From NCBI GenBank assembly GCA_015499995.1, contig JADNRV010000127.1, positions 62,001-126,000 on the forward strand: a stretch of DNA of 64,000 nucleotides. The letters run 5' to 3'. Of the stretch, positions 1-12,054 are shown one piece after another. Below the pieces are notes generated by a model. It was given only the letters and a program-made list of their open reading frames with translations. It was not told the origin of the DNA and made no database searches. The position numbers were made by a program, and so were the translations under genes. Position 1 is the stretch's first letter, and the number at the start of each line of letters is the position of its first letter. The DNA comes from Flammula alnicola. Taxonomy: Eukaryota; Basidiomycota; Agaricomycetes; Agaricales; Strophariaceae.

Positions 1-89
1 TAATGGTGACAGATACAATTACGAACTGGTAGAGATAGAAGTCGCAAAAAGTATATTGAAGAAGAGCATAGCCCTATACGAATAAAAAA

Positions 90-560
90 GTAGATGAGGT
101 ATCTTCAGTGGTTTAGTTTGCTTCTGAGGTCTTCAGCTTTATATATACCGTATATGTAGCCAGCTTAAGGAACGAATTGCGCATGCACCCATTCACCAGG
201 ATACCATCTTGTGTATTGGTCCAATATCGTTTATACTTTAGACACCGCTGAATGGAATGATAAAAGAACTGTACCAACTGGAACGTTAGCATCATCGAAG
301 TTGGTGGGCGCCCACCTTATCGATATTCAGTTCTCCCAAGAACAAAGTGACATGCCCTGCAACGCGAAATTAGCTTGGGTGCACTAAGTTTGGGAAGTTT
401 GATAATAGTAACTGTACACCAAAAAGATACCTTCTAATCGTACTCAAGATGTCTTTCCTTCTATCTGGATGGAACTCATGCGGTGGGCTGCTTATACCAG
501 CCAAATGTCCACTTGAGATTGGAAGCGCTATCGCTATCGAGGAGTCTCCCTTCAGAAAAG
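90..560. repeat. Degenerate copy of the 6.1-6.5 kb segment
   Basis: This stretch aligns by eye with 6090-6510 in the same order: a block ending in GCATCATC, a CTTCTAAT...GTCTTTCCTTCT-like block, and a 15-bp identical block at 480-494 matching 6415-6429. The second copy lies just upstream of the secreted cytochrome-like gene, so this one may be the relic of a duplicated promoter region whose gene would have lain to the left of the window. The similarity is patchy and no coding sequence is visible. Confidence 0.4.
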
Positions 561-1181
561 ATGTGGTAAAAGAATATAATTATTGACGCAGACCTGTTCG
601 TACACGCGAGACCACAACCAAAGTGTCATCCTCAGGGATAGCTGCTTGATCTTTCCGGGGGACCTAAATAAATGACTTTTGACGTTCAAACTACAGGTGC
701 GATCTTTGAGAGCGAGTTAAGTAGGAGCTCGGTGACAGTGTCGCCTAAATGCCGCCGAGCGATGCAACATCGCGATATCTCTGTAGAAGGAAACTCGGGA
801 GAGTCACGTTGCCTCCTGAGATGCAAGACGGTGCAATTATGAACACGAGTTTGAGGCGAGGCACATCCAAGCAATGTGAGTCTGTCACCGAAGAATGTGG
901 AGTAGGTCTAAAAGAGACTGCAAATAGGGGATTTTGAATTTACTGTATACAACTTGGTGAATAAGGACTCACTGGGTTCGCAGGTCAATCAAGGTCTGAA
1001 ACGAGGGATATCAGTGGCCTTCGTGACTTGAATAATCGTTCAGTCCTTTTGAGACGAAGACATCAACTTGTCCCGCACATCGCACACACTCTTACGGCCG
1101 CGATTCAAGTTTGAAGTAGGCTTCGGAACGAATGCGCCAGATTAGATCAGGCATGCCACTTTGTTAATTGCAGAGCTCGTC
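561..1181. other. Intergenic, nothing recognised
   Basis: Only short overlapping ORFs on both strands; no domain, splice-consistent gene model or repeat was recognised. Confidence 0.5.
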
Positions 1182-1469
1182 CTACTTGTCTCGACAGGAA
1201 AAGTACCTCTGTCGGGATCTTCGAGGTAAATGCCAGCGGAATAAAGCAAGTTGCCACCTGTGCGAATAGAGATAAATGATACTGATGTCGACGCTGCATA
1301 ACCGGCTTTGGTCGAAACGGGGCCGTCCTGGAAAAGCCTGGTTGAGCTTTGGCCTTGAAGCTTGAAGAGGGGCCAGTCGGCGACTCCGAAGAAATTGGGA
1401 AAGGTGGACTCTGGCAAAACGTGTTGTTGCCGAGGTCATGTAAACCGTGAGCCCGTCAGCCGAAGACAT
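1182..1469 (-). pseudogene. Possible decayed F-box/LRR-type fragment
   Basis: The minus-strand frame contains a short stretch (YLYSHRWQLALF) resembling the YAHRWRSLALFSD and YSHRWHSLTLYSD segments of the three F-box paralogues in this window. Flanking sequence does not stay in frame with the family. A relic of the same family is suggested by a second remnant only 400 bp away on the other strand. Chance similarity over a dozen residues cannot be excluded. Confidence 0.3.
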
Positions 1470-1807
1470 TCACACGGCTCCGGCGTTGGATTTGCGATGA
1501 GATGACTTGCTCTCATTCAATCCAACTCTTTCATCGCATTGCGGCTTCCTTCTTGTCCGTATAAACTCACGATTAGCTGATGATCATCGGGCTCGCTTTG
1601 TCAAATATTTGAAAACGAAGATTCATATACATTCGACTGTATCAATCTCGGTGAGTACTTTAACACTGCGCATTGAATTTGGGTTTTTAAAACCTCGGCG
1701 GGTAACCTTTTACAGAGTCGTTTGAGGATGGCTTTCCGACGAGTACTTGAAGCGCTAGGAATTGTAGTGAAGTAGCTCAGCATCTACGTGACGGTCGCTG
1801 AGCAACG

Positions 1808-2160
1808 TTGTGTATTGGAAAACTCAAGCTGGCCACTGCCGTGATTCACTTATGCATCAACAATCTTTTGAAATCGCATCTCACATCTTTATCGGTCTTT
1901 CCACTGCTTCTCGCGCTATTTGCCAAAACCTGGCAGGAGATCGCCTTCGCAAGAGTCGCGACTTCGAGCATCCCCAAGCATCTATGCATACTTGGTCATA
2001 CATGATATCAGACGTGTTCGTCGAGCACCTCACTCCCGAGCTGTCGGTGAGCAACGAGACAGACGTCCGACGCTCTATTCTTGGTCTTCGGCTCGCACCG
2101 TTTATCGGTACGGAACGCCTTGGCACTCCTACCGAAACTTTTGATGCTCTTCCAACTTGA
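1808..2160 (+). pseudogene. F-box family relic (N-terminal part)
   Basis: Two plus-strand frames together recreate the F-box region of the paralogues at 17.3, 19.1 and 40.7 kb. One frame reads FEIASHIF, matching SEIASHIF. The next frame reads PLLLALFAKTWQEIAFA, matching PPLLLAAVCKTWREIAFA. The switch between frames shows at least one frameshift, and the expected C-terminal half is absent. This is a dead fragment, no longer expressed as a full F-box protein. Confidence 0.55.
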
Positions 2161-2804
2161 AGCGCTGCCACGACTCAGAGTCTCGTGCAGATTCGGGAAT
2201 AACTGTCTTGAAGCCATTGTGGACATTATGCAACTATGTATGCCTTTGGAGAATCTAATACCATTTTCTCGCGTACAGTAAGTACGGCGATTCAGCGCTG
2301 AGCAATCAGCTTTGATTCAAGTACTTATTCCTTCCGAGTCATCTTCCAGGTTGAATTCGCTTTTCTGGCTACTCTAGTCCCCTAGGCGTATGAGTCGCAT
2401 GTGGACAATGGTGGATAAACAGTCTAAATATGGATATCGATCCCACTTGCGCGTGTGCTACCGCCAATTCGTACAGCGAGAAGTTTGAAAGGATTCCAGC
2501 GGCGAGTTCGGAAGATGACCGAGCCCGCACTTCATCATGAAAATGTTACTGGCTGGCAGATCTGAAGATCTGACAAGGGATGCGAATCCTACACTATCCC
2601 CTACTTCCTCGCTCATGCAACAACGCGCAGCCTTGCGCTGGATCTTTTTATTGCGAGCGAAGCGACCATCTCCGCAGCGGCGGATCCTTTATAAACCATA
2701 TCCATAGTATGTACGCCAACATCTTAACTGGCAAACAACATCACTCTCTCAAACTGTCTCCACTGAACGCCAATATTGACTATCACTGTCAGTGGGATTT
2801 TATA
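2161..2804. other. Intergenic, nothing recognised
   Basis: No recognisable gene. The sequence leads up to the target site of the MITE at 2813. Confidence 0.45.
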
Positions 2805-2812
2805 GACTTTCC

Positions 2813-2976
2813 CAGTGTTGTCATTGACGCCGTCTGACGGCGTCAGTCAATACTAGTCAGTCAGTACGGTCAGAGTCAATGGTCAACAACTGACCCTACT
2901 GACCGTGATCAGCTTACTGACGGTCGATCATTGACGGTCAAAGTTTGACCGTTATTGACTGACCTTGACAACACTG
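2813..2976. mobile_element. Non-autonomous hAT-type MITE, 164 bp
   Basis: The element starts CAGTGTTGTCA and ends with its exact reverse complement TGACAACACTG (11-bp perfect terminal inverted repeats). It is flanked by perfect 8-bp direct repeats GACTTTCC at 2805-2812 and 2977-2984. Eight-bp duplications and YAGNGTTG-type termini are hallmarks of hAT transposons. The interior is built from short TGAC/GTCA inverted units such as GACGCCGTCTGACGGCGTC and has no coding capacity. The perfect TSD suggests a fairly recent insertion. Confidence 0.87.
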
Positions 2977-3253
2977 GACTTTCCCATACTGCCTACTTAA
3001 CGGTTAGTCCGGCCCCTGTTGACGTTCAAATCCAGACTGCAGTCTACTGCATTTAAACTTAGACGTATAAATCAGGAACCCCGGTAGCCAATATTTGGTC
3101 CGAAGTGCAATTTGTGCGACTGTTGAGGCAGATGGCAGAAGATCAAGCAACGCCGCTATTATTTAAAAGCCCTGCTGGACTACCGAACGACTCTTGGACT
3201 TAGACGCTGCATCCCCGCTTCTGGCCAGGCATCCGCAGGGATTACCAGAAATC

Positions 3254-4565
3254 ATGTCAGACCTCTTATCAACAATAGACCGATCCTTCCAGGACATCAT
3301 AGTCGAGGGATTTCTGGCTGGTGGGTGGTTACTTATTTTTCTGTGAAGGTTCAGCGCTCAGCCTCAGACTAAAAATGATTCCATTTTTCCGTGCAGGCTT
3401 ATACACTGCCGCATTTGTTGTCACCCTTTTCGGCCTTTGTATGTAGCGTTTCCACTTGTATTTACGATTTATCACTAACTCTACGGCCTTAGCCAAACGA
3501 CGCTCAGAAGGGAGCAGCACAATGTTCATGCTCCTCATCACAGTTTTGATGTACATCATGTCCATGATTCACTTCGCGGACCACTGGTATTTCGCTCGGC
3601 TTGCATATGTATTTCACAACACCGGTCCTGAAGGCATCTTGAACTCACTCAGTCTGAGACTTTCGCGGGAGAGATGACTGGCTCCATTGCGTTTGCGGCA
3701 AATACGTTGATCGCTGATTGTCTTTTCGTAAGCCATTTCTAGCACGGAAATGGTAATTATATCCAACCCTGACGATGCATAATCAGATTTGGAGGTGCTG
3801 GATCATATGGGATCGCAACTGGAAGGTCGTTTTGCTCCCCATTCTCACTACTCTCGTTGGAACAAGTATGTTACCCTCGTTTTCCCATTCATCGTTTTTC
3901 ATATTTACTACGCGTTGCTCGAACAGTATTCTCAGGGCTCAATCTAGCAAACGAAGGCGCCCTCCTAAGCCAAAACTTCATCGACACCGGAACACCCTAT
4001 CTCGGCTTATCGCTAGCAACCACTCTCCTTGTCACAATATTTATTACGTTCAGGATCTACCAAGTGTCCTCTGAGCTCCATAAACAGGGCGGGGGTAGAT
4101 TCTCGCTATACACAAGCGCGACGGAAATTATTGTCGAATCCGCCCTGCTTTATTCTGTCTCTCTACTGGTTTTGATGGTCCTTATTGTAAGGATGAATTC
4201 CAACTATATCTATGTGCAGAATATAGTTGCTCAGACGACGGTACGTACCTCACATTCGCACTTGTAAATTCTTACTCAAAGTTTACCAACTGGAAATTCC
4301 ACAGGGACTGGCGCCCACGCTCATCCTCGCGCGAATCTCACTCGGGCTTGCTCGGTCATCCGACACTTGGCAGTCCTCTCGACGTCGCGACACAGGAGCA
4401 GACACGAACTTAGTGTTCACATCAGCCGCTGGTAATATGTCGAATACGCTGAACATCTCTTCTTCACGCGACGAGGGTGAGGATATTGAGAAGCAGGTGG
4501 GGATGGTTTCTGTTCGCCATGGGGACTCTTTAGGGACGGTGTCGGATGCTAGTCGGAGTATGTGA
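3254..4565 (+). CDS. Multi-pass integral membrane protein (basidiomycete IWRCWIIWDRNW family)
   Basis: Exons: 3254-3320, 3397-3438, 3493-3608, 3653-3727, 3787-3865, 3927-4240, 4305-4565. This closes in frame at about 317 aa. Seven hydrophobic segments are interrupted by the motif IWRCWIIWDRNWK, typical of a large uncharacterised agaricomycete membrane family. The N-terminus (FQDIIVEGFLAG) and the hydrophilic Ser/Asp-rich C-terminal tail also fit. The 44-nt intron 3609-3652 is an inference: without it, exon 3 shows a frame break near 3652, and family spacing (NTGPEGILNSLS then ETFAGEM) suggests those residues may be coding. The alternative is therefore a one-base deletion. Function unknown. 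Confidence 0.78.
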
Positions 4566-5168
4566 AGGTAAATGAGCACACTTGGGAAAGTCTAACAAAA
4601 TCAGTAATAGATAATGGGATCTGATGTCGTTAGCGTGCTCTCTTCATTTATTTAATAGTACATATGTTGATCCGTTCTAATTATGAACCGGCCTATTGTA
4701 TAATACTTGCAAGTCATGAGAATTTCTGCATTACGAAGACCAACGTCGAACCTTTCGCATGACCTTCGGGAAAGGCGACAGCGCCGAGTGCATGGATATC
4801 GTGCGCGCCTCACCCAGGATTGCCGAGCCAACTTCAAGGTACCAAGACAACTGCGCCAGTTGCGCCGCCGCCGCCGCCGCCTTCACCAATGTCGGCATGG
4901 ACAGAACAGTGAGCAAGCCATGACCTAGCTAGATTCTTCACAGCATCCGACACAAGTTCGACGTTCAATGTTTAACGTAATTATATAATTCTCTTCAATT
5001 TTTAGCTTTCTGGGTAAACACACAATTACATAAATACAATACATGTCAAAGAGGAGATCCCAATTTCTCTTCATTCAAACGGGTAAAGCGTCGTCACAAA
5101 GCGGTACAAAAAATCTAAACTCATTTTCTATCTAAAAGGCGTTCAAGAAGGTCAAGAAAAAAAAAAGT
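4566..5168. other. Convergent 3' intergenic region
   Basis: Lies between the 3' ends of the membrane protein gene (+) and the secreted protein gene (-). AT-rich, with a short GCC-type trinucleotide run near 4863; no gene seen. Confidence 0.5.
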
Positions 5169-5998
5169 TCAAAGTTGCTCAACGACGGCCCAATAATTAG
5201 CAAACCTCGCAGCAGTGAGATCAAACTGCACATTCCGAACATCATTGGCAGGATCAAATTTCAATTCGGGGTCCGAGATACTGCTGGGGTTATTGTTGGA
5301 TGAAACGATTGATAAGGTTGTCAATCCAGAGCCCTTGGCCTCTGTGAAGGTGCAGTTTTGGCATCGGAAAGTGACCTTGTACGTCGTAGAGGTAATTTCA
5401 GGCTCCCAGATTTGGGTCAGAACCGGCTCAACGGCAGTCTTTGGCTCAGTTTGTCCGGAACTATACAGAATTTAAATGAGACAAATTAGAGCTTGATAGC
5501 ATGAAGTCGCAGGGAGGATCTTACACGAGGTGGCGAGAGGCGAACATAGGTTGACGGTTGCCAAGGCAACACCAACAACATCCTAAGAATACAGATCTAT
5601 GTGAAAAAATATAAAAGAATTTCAAATATGAAGAATAATGACAACCCACAACTGGAGGTTAGGCGCTGGAGAAATTCCAGAAAATCCTTGAGAAATCTGT
5701 CCAGTCATTTGCACGACAGCATCATTGGCGCTGGCTCCCTGGGGCGGAAGGGAAATAGCCACTGAACTACCATCTGCGGTGTTCTATTGAGTGATTAGTT
5801 TTTGGTCTCATTTTCAGAGAGATAAGATTACTAACCTGAACACGTTGGAAAGTAATACCCGTAGAGCTATCGACATGGGCTTGACTCTGCGCCAAGACTG
5901 TCAAGAATACAAGTCAATATTATGCATTTAGCCCATCGATAACTTTGCGAACCAGTCGAGAGAGACGCTGCTGCGAAAAGCGCGATGAAGCAGAGCAT
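5169..5998 (-). CDS. Secreted cellobiose-dehydrogenase-cytochrome-like (AA8/DOMON-type) protein
   Basis: Five minus-strand exons close in frame: 5953-5998, 5836-5897, 5646-5783, 5527-5582, 5169-5460 (197 aa). Residues 1-18 form a signal peptide with likely cleavage at VLA|Q. The mature start (DSSTGITFQRVQN), the VAISLPPQGAS segment and the C-terminal VTFRCQNCTFTE block resemble the cytochrome b domain of cellobiose dehydrogenase. That domain transfers electrons to lytic polysaccharide monooxygenases outside the cell. There is no flavin dehydrogenase domain, so this would be a stand-alone cytochrome-like protein. It is somewhat short, and the Met/His heme ligands are not obvious, so heme binding is unproven. 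The 3' exons are the least certain part. Confidence 0.65.
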
Positions 5999-6089
5999 AG
6001 CGGTACTGGCAGAGGAATCAAGGCAAAATGGGAATGCTCAGCGATGTTGTGCTCTCGAGAACCTTTGCGAAGTCGCATTTTATAGAAGC

Positions 6090-6510
6090 GATGCGTCCTT
6101 CTTAATGAAAGAACGCTATGCATGCGCCCAGTCACCCGGATATGAACGCCGACCCATTTTCGGGCGAATTATTTTTACATTAAACACCACGATAGAAGAC
6201 CCCAAGCTAATAGAATGTTGGCATCATCAAAACCCGTGGATGCACAGCTCAGCATCCTCTCCCGTGCGGAATGGTAGTTCCTATAATATATAAATGTAGC
6301 TTGGATCTAAAGAGGTCTATAAGTAAATGTAGAAAAGAACGAGAGCTTCTAATGGTACCTTCAAATAAGACCGTCCTTCTTTGATCCAGGAATGAACCTC
6401 AGACGTGTGCACTGGCGGTGGGCTGCTTACACAGGCTACGCATGGCGAGGATGTACGACTACGCTGGAAGTGATATTAAGATCTTGCTCCTCAGAGATAT
6501 ACTAGAAGAT
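6090..6510. repeat. Copy of the 90-560 segment, upstream of the secreted protein gene
   Basis: Shares a 15-bp identical block (6415-6429 with 480-494) and weaker co-linear similarity with the start of the window. It covers the presumed promoter of the minus-strand gene starting at 5998. Confidence 0.4.
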
Positions 6511-7158
6511 GCAGATAAGCGCTGAGCGCTTACAATGAGCGCTCATTGCACCGAATGGCTCCTTGATGAGCAATGCGGTCGACTCTATATTCTCATGGCT
6601 GCCGAAACTCGGAAGCATTGTCTTGACTGGCGATAAGTTGGCTGTAATCATGAACATGGGTAGGCTTGCGCCGCCTTCAAGTTTTCTGTGGGCTTCCGCT
6701 TGGGCTGCTCAAGACAGACGCAGCAATATTCAAGCAGAAGGCGAAGTGCCACAGCCACGTCCCAGAAAGGCTGAAGGCGAAGAGCGTTCTTCCATTAATT
6801 ATATCCCAATATCATGGCCACCAGAGTAAACATCCAGACAAGATCGACGATATCAAGAGTACATTCCGAAGTAATACCCGCTTCATGGTCTCCAGAGGCA
6901 ATTTCCACTTCGAAGTCGATCACGTAGCCTTTAACAACCAGTAGTGGTGATGTCGAGGTATATTTCTCCCTTCACTCACGCGATACGAGCTTGATAATGG
7001 TGCCAATGTCCTGTCCATCTGCTTATCCTCCCGTTTCACCGATAGAAAGCCGGACGACAGAGTTTGATAGCTAGGAATGTCGCGAAGCTGACGAATCTGA
7101 TTGATTCGAGTGGTGTCCTGGGTTGCCTCGCATATTTTTCCACTGCCAATGAGGGCTC
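6511..7158. other. Intergenic, possible gene remnants
   Basis: Open stretches on both strands, but none matches a recognised family or joins into a convincing spliced model. Confidence 0.4.
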
Positions 7159-7359
7159 TCATTGGGACATGCGCCAGAGTTGGGCATCCGGATTCCAGAA
7201 TCGTTCGAGCTCAACTGACCGAACAGGATATGACTTTCGTTGTGAAGGTCCATTGGCCTCAAGTATAGAGTTGCTCAAGGAGAAGATCGCGACAAGCGCC
7301 GACAGCGACACAAGCAAGACGAAGAATCGAGCTCTCGAGACGCGTGGTAAAGGAATCAC
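7159..7359 (-). CDS. Short ORF with N-terminal signal anchor, possibly a broken gene
   Basis: A 66-residue minus-strand ORF starts with a basic tail then a hydrophobic stretch (FFVLLVSLSALVAIFSL), the layout of a type II signal anchor or signal peptide. It continues with ERFWNPDAQLWRMSQ before a stop. Reading on in the same direction gives coding-like but interrupted sequence, so this may be the first exon of a damaged membrane or secreted enzyme gene. No family recognised. Confidence 0.25.
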   Translation of the reverse strand: MIPLPRVSRARFFVLLVSLSALVAIFSLSNSILEANGPSQRKSYPVRSVELERFWNPDAQLWRMSQ

Positions 7360-8990
7360 TGATTAATTGAAATTCGGAGAAACGCGCCGTTTACACGTGA
7401 TGTGCCGATAATGCCGAATGTCTGCATAAGGTCAACATGCGCCACACGATTATTAGTTGAAGTCCCCTAGGGCGAGCTTGCCAGTTGTTAAAGTTCTGGA
7501 CTATCTGACAGATAATCGTCAGAGAAATGGTTCTGGGCCCTCATTGGGGGGTTAAAGGACATGCTGTCGAAGTCAAATTTACAGATGGGCTTCGTCGGAA
7601 TATTCCAGTCTAAAGTTGACATACCCCATTCTTTCCCTTAGATCTGTGTACTTTTTAAAAGAGATATATTGTTTTATATGTATTTAAATATCACAGTAAA
7701 CCCGACACAACAACCTCCCGGTCTTCAAGATTCTCGAAGATCGCCAATTGGTTTTCTGTGATCTTGATCAGGATTTCCAAGATCTCTCATACAAATATCA
7801 AAAATCTTTCCCTTGCAAGATTCAAGATTTGAGTGCCAGTTGGACCCTGTTAGACAGTAAATCCTAATAGCTACCAATCGGACTTCAAGCGGGTATCCGC
7901 TTCGCAGGGTGTTCTATACTTTACCCATTTGTTGGCGCGCAACATACCGTACACCTAACCGCGCCTCTTCTAAGACCCCGAAAGCGTGCATAACTTGCAA
8001 TTCGAGGGAAATTACTGTACTTTATAATAAATCTGCACATTCTTATATGGAGGGATTACAAGCACAGACAATTAAGTCCGAGGCGTTCGGATTCAGAGAC
8101 GAGAAAATTTGGCAGCCAGGGCTTAGGAGCTCGTGACTCGTAAAATACAGCGTTTTAATCTAAGCCGAGCTCATGGTACACATCGGTTAAACGACAAGAA
8201 AGCACGACACATGTCGGACTTGGGGTCGGATGGCAGAGGGGATTTACTTAAGTATGTATTCCGTCCATGGCATACTTCCATCTATTCCACGCGGCAATTT
8301 CCAAGTAATTTGAAGTCAAATCTGACTTATCCCTTACCCAATGGAGTGAACCCCTATGGGGATATTGGTATTACAACTACTGTATATAAAATCTCAGTCT
8401 GTCTGCCCGCCCAACTGCTGTCCAGATACTGTCATTCGTCACCGATGGGCCGCATGTCCAGACGAGTCGAGTCACTTGCTAGCTTGTCTAGATGTAGAAT
8501 GCTATTAAAAAAATTAAACGAATGGGCTTCGTAAAGGAAAACCTGGAACAAAATGCGGCGCGTGGTAGCACCCAGAGCCCCAAAGACTGTTCCAGAGTCG
8601 AGTGGTGTATCGCCTGGTCTGGTCTGGCGCAGGACTGCGTAATATATGTAATGGATTGCAAATCGAGTTGTTTGGCGACTTCTAGAAGTCCGGAAGTACG
8701 TGCTTGAAGAGGAATTAGAGATATGAAAGTCGCATGGAACATGAAAAAAAGGACCCTACTTCTTCCAGGATCCCTCTTCTCTGAGATTTCTTTGCTTGGG
8801 AATTGTGAAAGGGGATGTGTTCACCGGGATACCTTTACCATTTTCCACGCCGACGCCATGTTGAGAGACGACCTTTTTGGGAACTCGTTTTAGCGTGCTA
8901 ATAGCCAATGATGAATTAGCATGTTACGCTGCTGAACGGGTGCTCTACGAGAAGTATTTTCCCCTCGTTTCCACCTGCAATGTCATAGTA
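7360..8990. other. Gene-poor region
   Basis: No recognisable gene. Around 7715-7840 the sequence is dense in AAGATC/AAGATT-type words, but no clear repeat unit or terminal inverted repeat could be defined. Confidence 0.45.
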
Positions 8991-8997
8991 CGATCCC

Positions 8998-9625
8998 TCT
9001 GTCCTTTTCTGAATGACACCCCTGTTCGTTTTCCCTTTCTTTTGCTCGCTGTCCAAGCCCTCCACCTGTCTTCGGGACCGCAAACGTCGAACACGCGTCG
9101 ACTTGCTTAAGATAGTAGCTCTGGAGTCTGTTCAGTTCGAGTTGGAGCCGCTGGAGTCTTTGGAGGGCGAGGACAACTTGACGAGGAGGCGAAGGATGTA
9201 CCGTGGCAGTCGCGGAGTCCATATTGTCGACAATAACGACGTTTCGACAATACGATTCGTATCTCAGATCTCACTACCCATGCATACACGTCACTGAGGC
9301 TATCAAATAGCAGCGACAAACGGTTCGGTGCAATGTCCTTCGCCCTACAAACGTAGAAGGACGAACACTCAATATTGCACCTTCAAGTTCACTAGCGCCG
9401 GCTCGGATTCCACTGGCACACTTGACGCAGGGGGGTATGGCGCCCCGCAAGTCCAGCCTGAATGCCACGGAGGGGTTGGCTGCAACGCCGTCGTACCGGT
9501 TGTGAACTTTATTCCACTGTCCTTCCCTGAACGACGGTCCTTTTTTTCTTGTTGTTTTTTCGACTCGTTGTCAAAGCTCTACGTCTTTTTCCTCGGGACC
9601 GCGGCCTGCGAATACGCGCTGGTTC
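8998..9625. repeat. Degenerate tandem duplication, ~520-bp spacing
   Basis: The block at 8998-9105 (CTGTCCTT..CTGAA..GAC, a pyrimidine tract, then TCGGGACCGC and ACGCG) recurs in the same order at 9518-9625. Spacing is about 520 bp and divergence is substantial. No coding function is evident. Confidence 0.4.
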
Positions 9626-12054
9626 ACCTATGCTGTGATCGCCTTTCAGACTAGAAAGACCTTTGTGGAATGGAAGGCAGGGGTCTTCTCGCACTGCAGG
9701 CGGAGGCTCCGCTATTAACTGCGGAGGTCCAGGAGAGTCGAAATTGCCGTCTATCAATTGTCAATTGAAAGGGAAGACTTGAACTCGCAATCTAGTAATC
9801 AGAAGGGATTAGGATCATAAGGTGCGGTGCATATTTTCCAATAATGAAGACGAATAATAGCACGGACAGACAGCCTCAGCAGAGCAAGCGACCCAAGCAT
9901 CCAGTCTGCTGCAGACACATCAAGTGCTGGGTAGACAGAGAGCCGCGATGAACGCCTAAATCTAGTTCAGTTCAGTTTCTTTGGCCGCCTGAAAACTTAG
10001 ATGGTTGACCGCTGCACATTGGACCTTCAGGTTCACGACGTTCATATATCGTGATCCGTAGGTACATCACATATATCGAAGTCTGTCTAGGAGAGACTAG
10101 TTCACGACGCACGAGCTCAAGTAACTCGGAAAGTTGGAAGTCGGTGGTCGAAGAGCCCCCCGCCCATATTTGGCCCAGATATCGGTTTCAATATCGTATG
10201 GACTTACGTGCGATCTGAGAGTAGCAATTTGAAGGGGGAAGAAAGATCTCACCTTCGATACCGATGCATCCGACGTCGGGGAGAGGTTTGCTGGGGTCAA
10301 AAAAATTACATCCTCGACTCGACTCGGAGGTGGGCAGAAGCATGGGGTACGGCCGGCGTCCGGTGGCCTGGGGCCTGAATCAAGCTCGAGCGCCTATCGA
10401 GTCACGTCGACCGCGAGTCCGGGGTGCCATATGGAAATTCACCGTCGGAGCCGAGTGCTACCTTTCGTGCGCAACCTTGGATTAAACCATGTTCGCTATG
10501 GTTTAAGCAACGTACAACGCGGCCGCACGGAGCTTCCACCAGCGCCTGTTTCTCCAACGATCCTCAACAACCTGGTCATGCCGGATGAGCATCTGCCGAA
10601 GAGTGTAGCACGTTTGAGAACAAAATCGTAGTCATGTTCTACGGGTGTGGTATGAAGGTATGCATGAACAGCGGGTTCTCTGAGAACCTTTCGGCATTCA
10701 ACTGCAAGCGCACGACAGCTTGTGTCAGAAGAGGCGTTTTTGACATCTGTTCTATTTGTTCATAGACTGAAGCGATGTTGTACTCGAGTATAAGGTCAGT
10801 GATAAGCAGATTAGGCGAGTAATAACGCAATGCAGACATTTCATGGTTCTAAAGAGGCCGTATATTGAATCATCTTCACAGAAGACAACGAATAAACCGT
10901 TGACTGTTGGTTCGACTATTATCACGCGCAACCACGCGCCTCACATTCGAGAGTATAAGTATGCCTGTGAAGTTGAGATGTCAACTTAAAAAGGCATATA
11001 TCGCCGAGGACATATTCGCACATAGATCTACCATGAATGATGAGCTTTGAAATTTGAACGTCCATCTGACAGTCCGACTCGTAGGAACTCACTCAAGAAT
11101 CGCAGTTAGATATAGGGCCGCCGGATCCAAAAGATTATTCTTTGGAGGATGGGGATGAACCTTTCCAAACTTTTCATTGACACGGCCCTCCGAGTTAGGG
11201 TTCTCATCTTGCTCGTTTAAAGTCGAATACGCGTCGCATTTCGGGCGCAGGAGCTGATGAAAGAAATGTCGTTAAGAATCAAGGGCAAAGGAAACTTTTG
11301 GTGCATAAATACCGAGAATGCCCACTGCAGATGGAATGTCCCACTGTCGTCCTCGACCGTGCCCTTCGCGTCGTCCGTCCTTTCCCAACATGCTAGATCT
11401 GAGCTCAACCTCGGCTTTCAGCAAAGGCATCCATCCCAACACCTCATGTGCAGCCCGAGTCGACAACGCAGCAATATTAACAAACGCGCAATTATTAATA
11501 AAATCCATATGCAGTTCGGTTTCTTCGCGCGCATAAGGTTGAACGGTGGGCGTCCAAGTTCACTGCATACTGAGAGTAGCTCCGAGTCGAGATCGCAAGA
11601 CTCGGAAGTAGGAGTCAGCCGATATGAACGTCGAGGTCAAATTTCCTCAGTAATTAAGCACAAGATGGGGCTCGGGACTCTGAATTGAGCGCGAGCGCGA
11701 GCGCGACTGATGTACACATCTAGGTGTGTGTTGCAATTGTGTGTGCGTTGCAATTGTTCGATATCGCAGTATGCGAAGCAGCGGGCGCTAGATCGAGTTA
11801 CAAGATCTAGACAGAGTCGCCGTGCTGTGCCCAGCTTATTTAAGACGTTAATGGTCCAAGCGCACGCAGAAGGGTGAGGGCGCTCGTCTCGTCTCTTCCC
11901 AGAGAACTCTAAATAATGCGTTCTGTGGATGGACAGCGGTGGAATGCCCACAGGCGCTCGGCTTGATTCACGTATACGGTACGGTACGTAAGCTATACAG
12001 AGAAGCTGCCCACAGGTCTGGATTGGGAGGCGTTTGCGGCGATCTTGGTGATTA
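9626..12054. other. Gene-poor region
   Basis: Only short unmatched ORFs on both strands. A GCGAGC alternating tract sits near 11690-11706. No recognised gene, repeat family or RNA. Confidence 0.45.
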
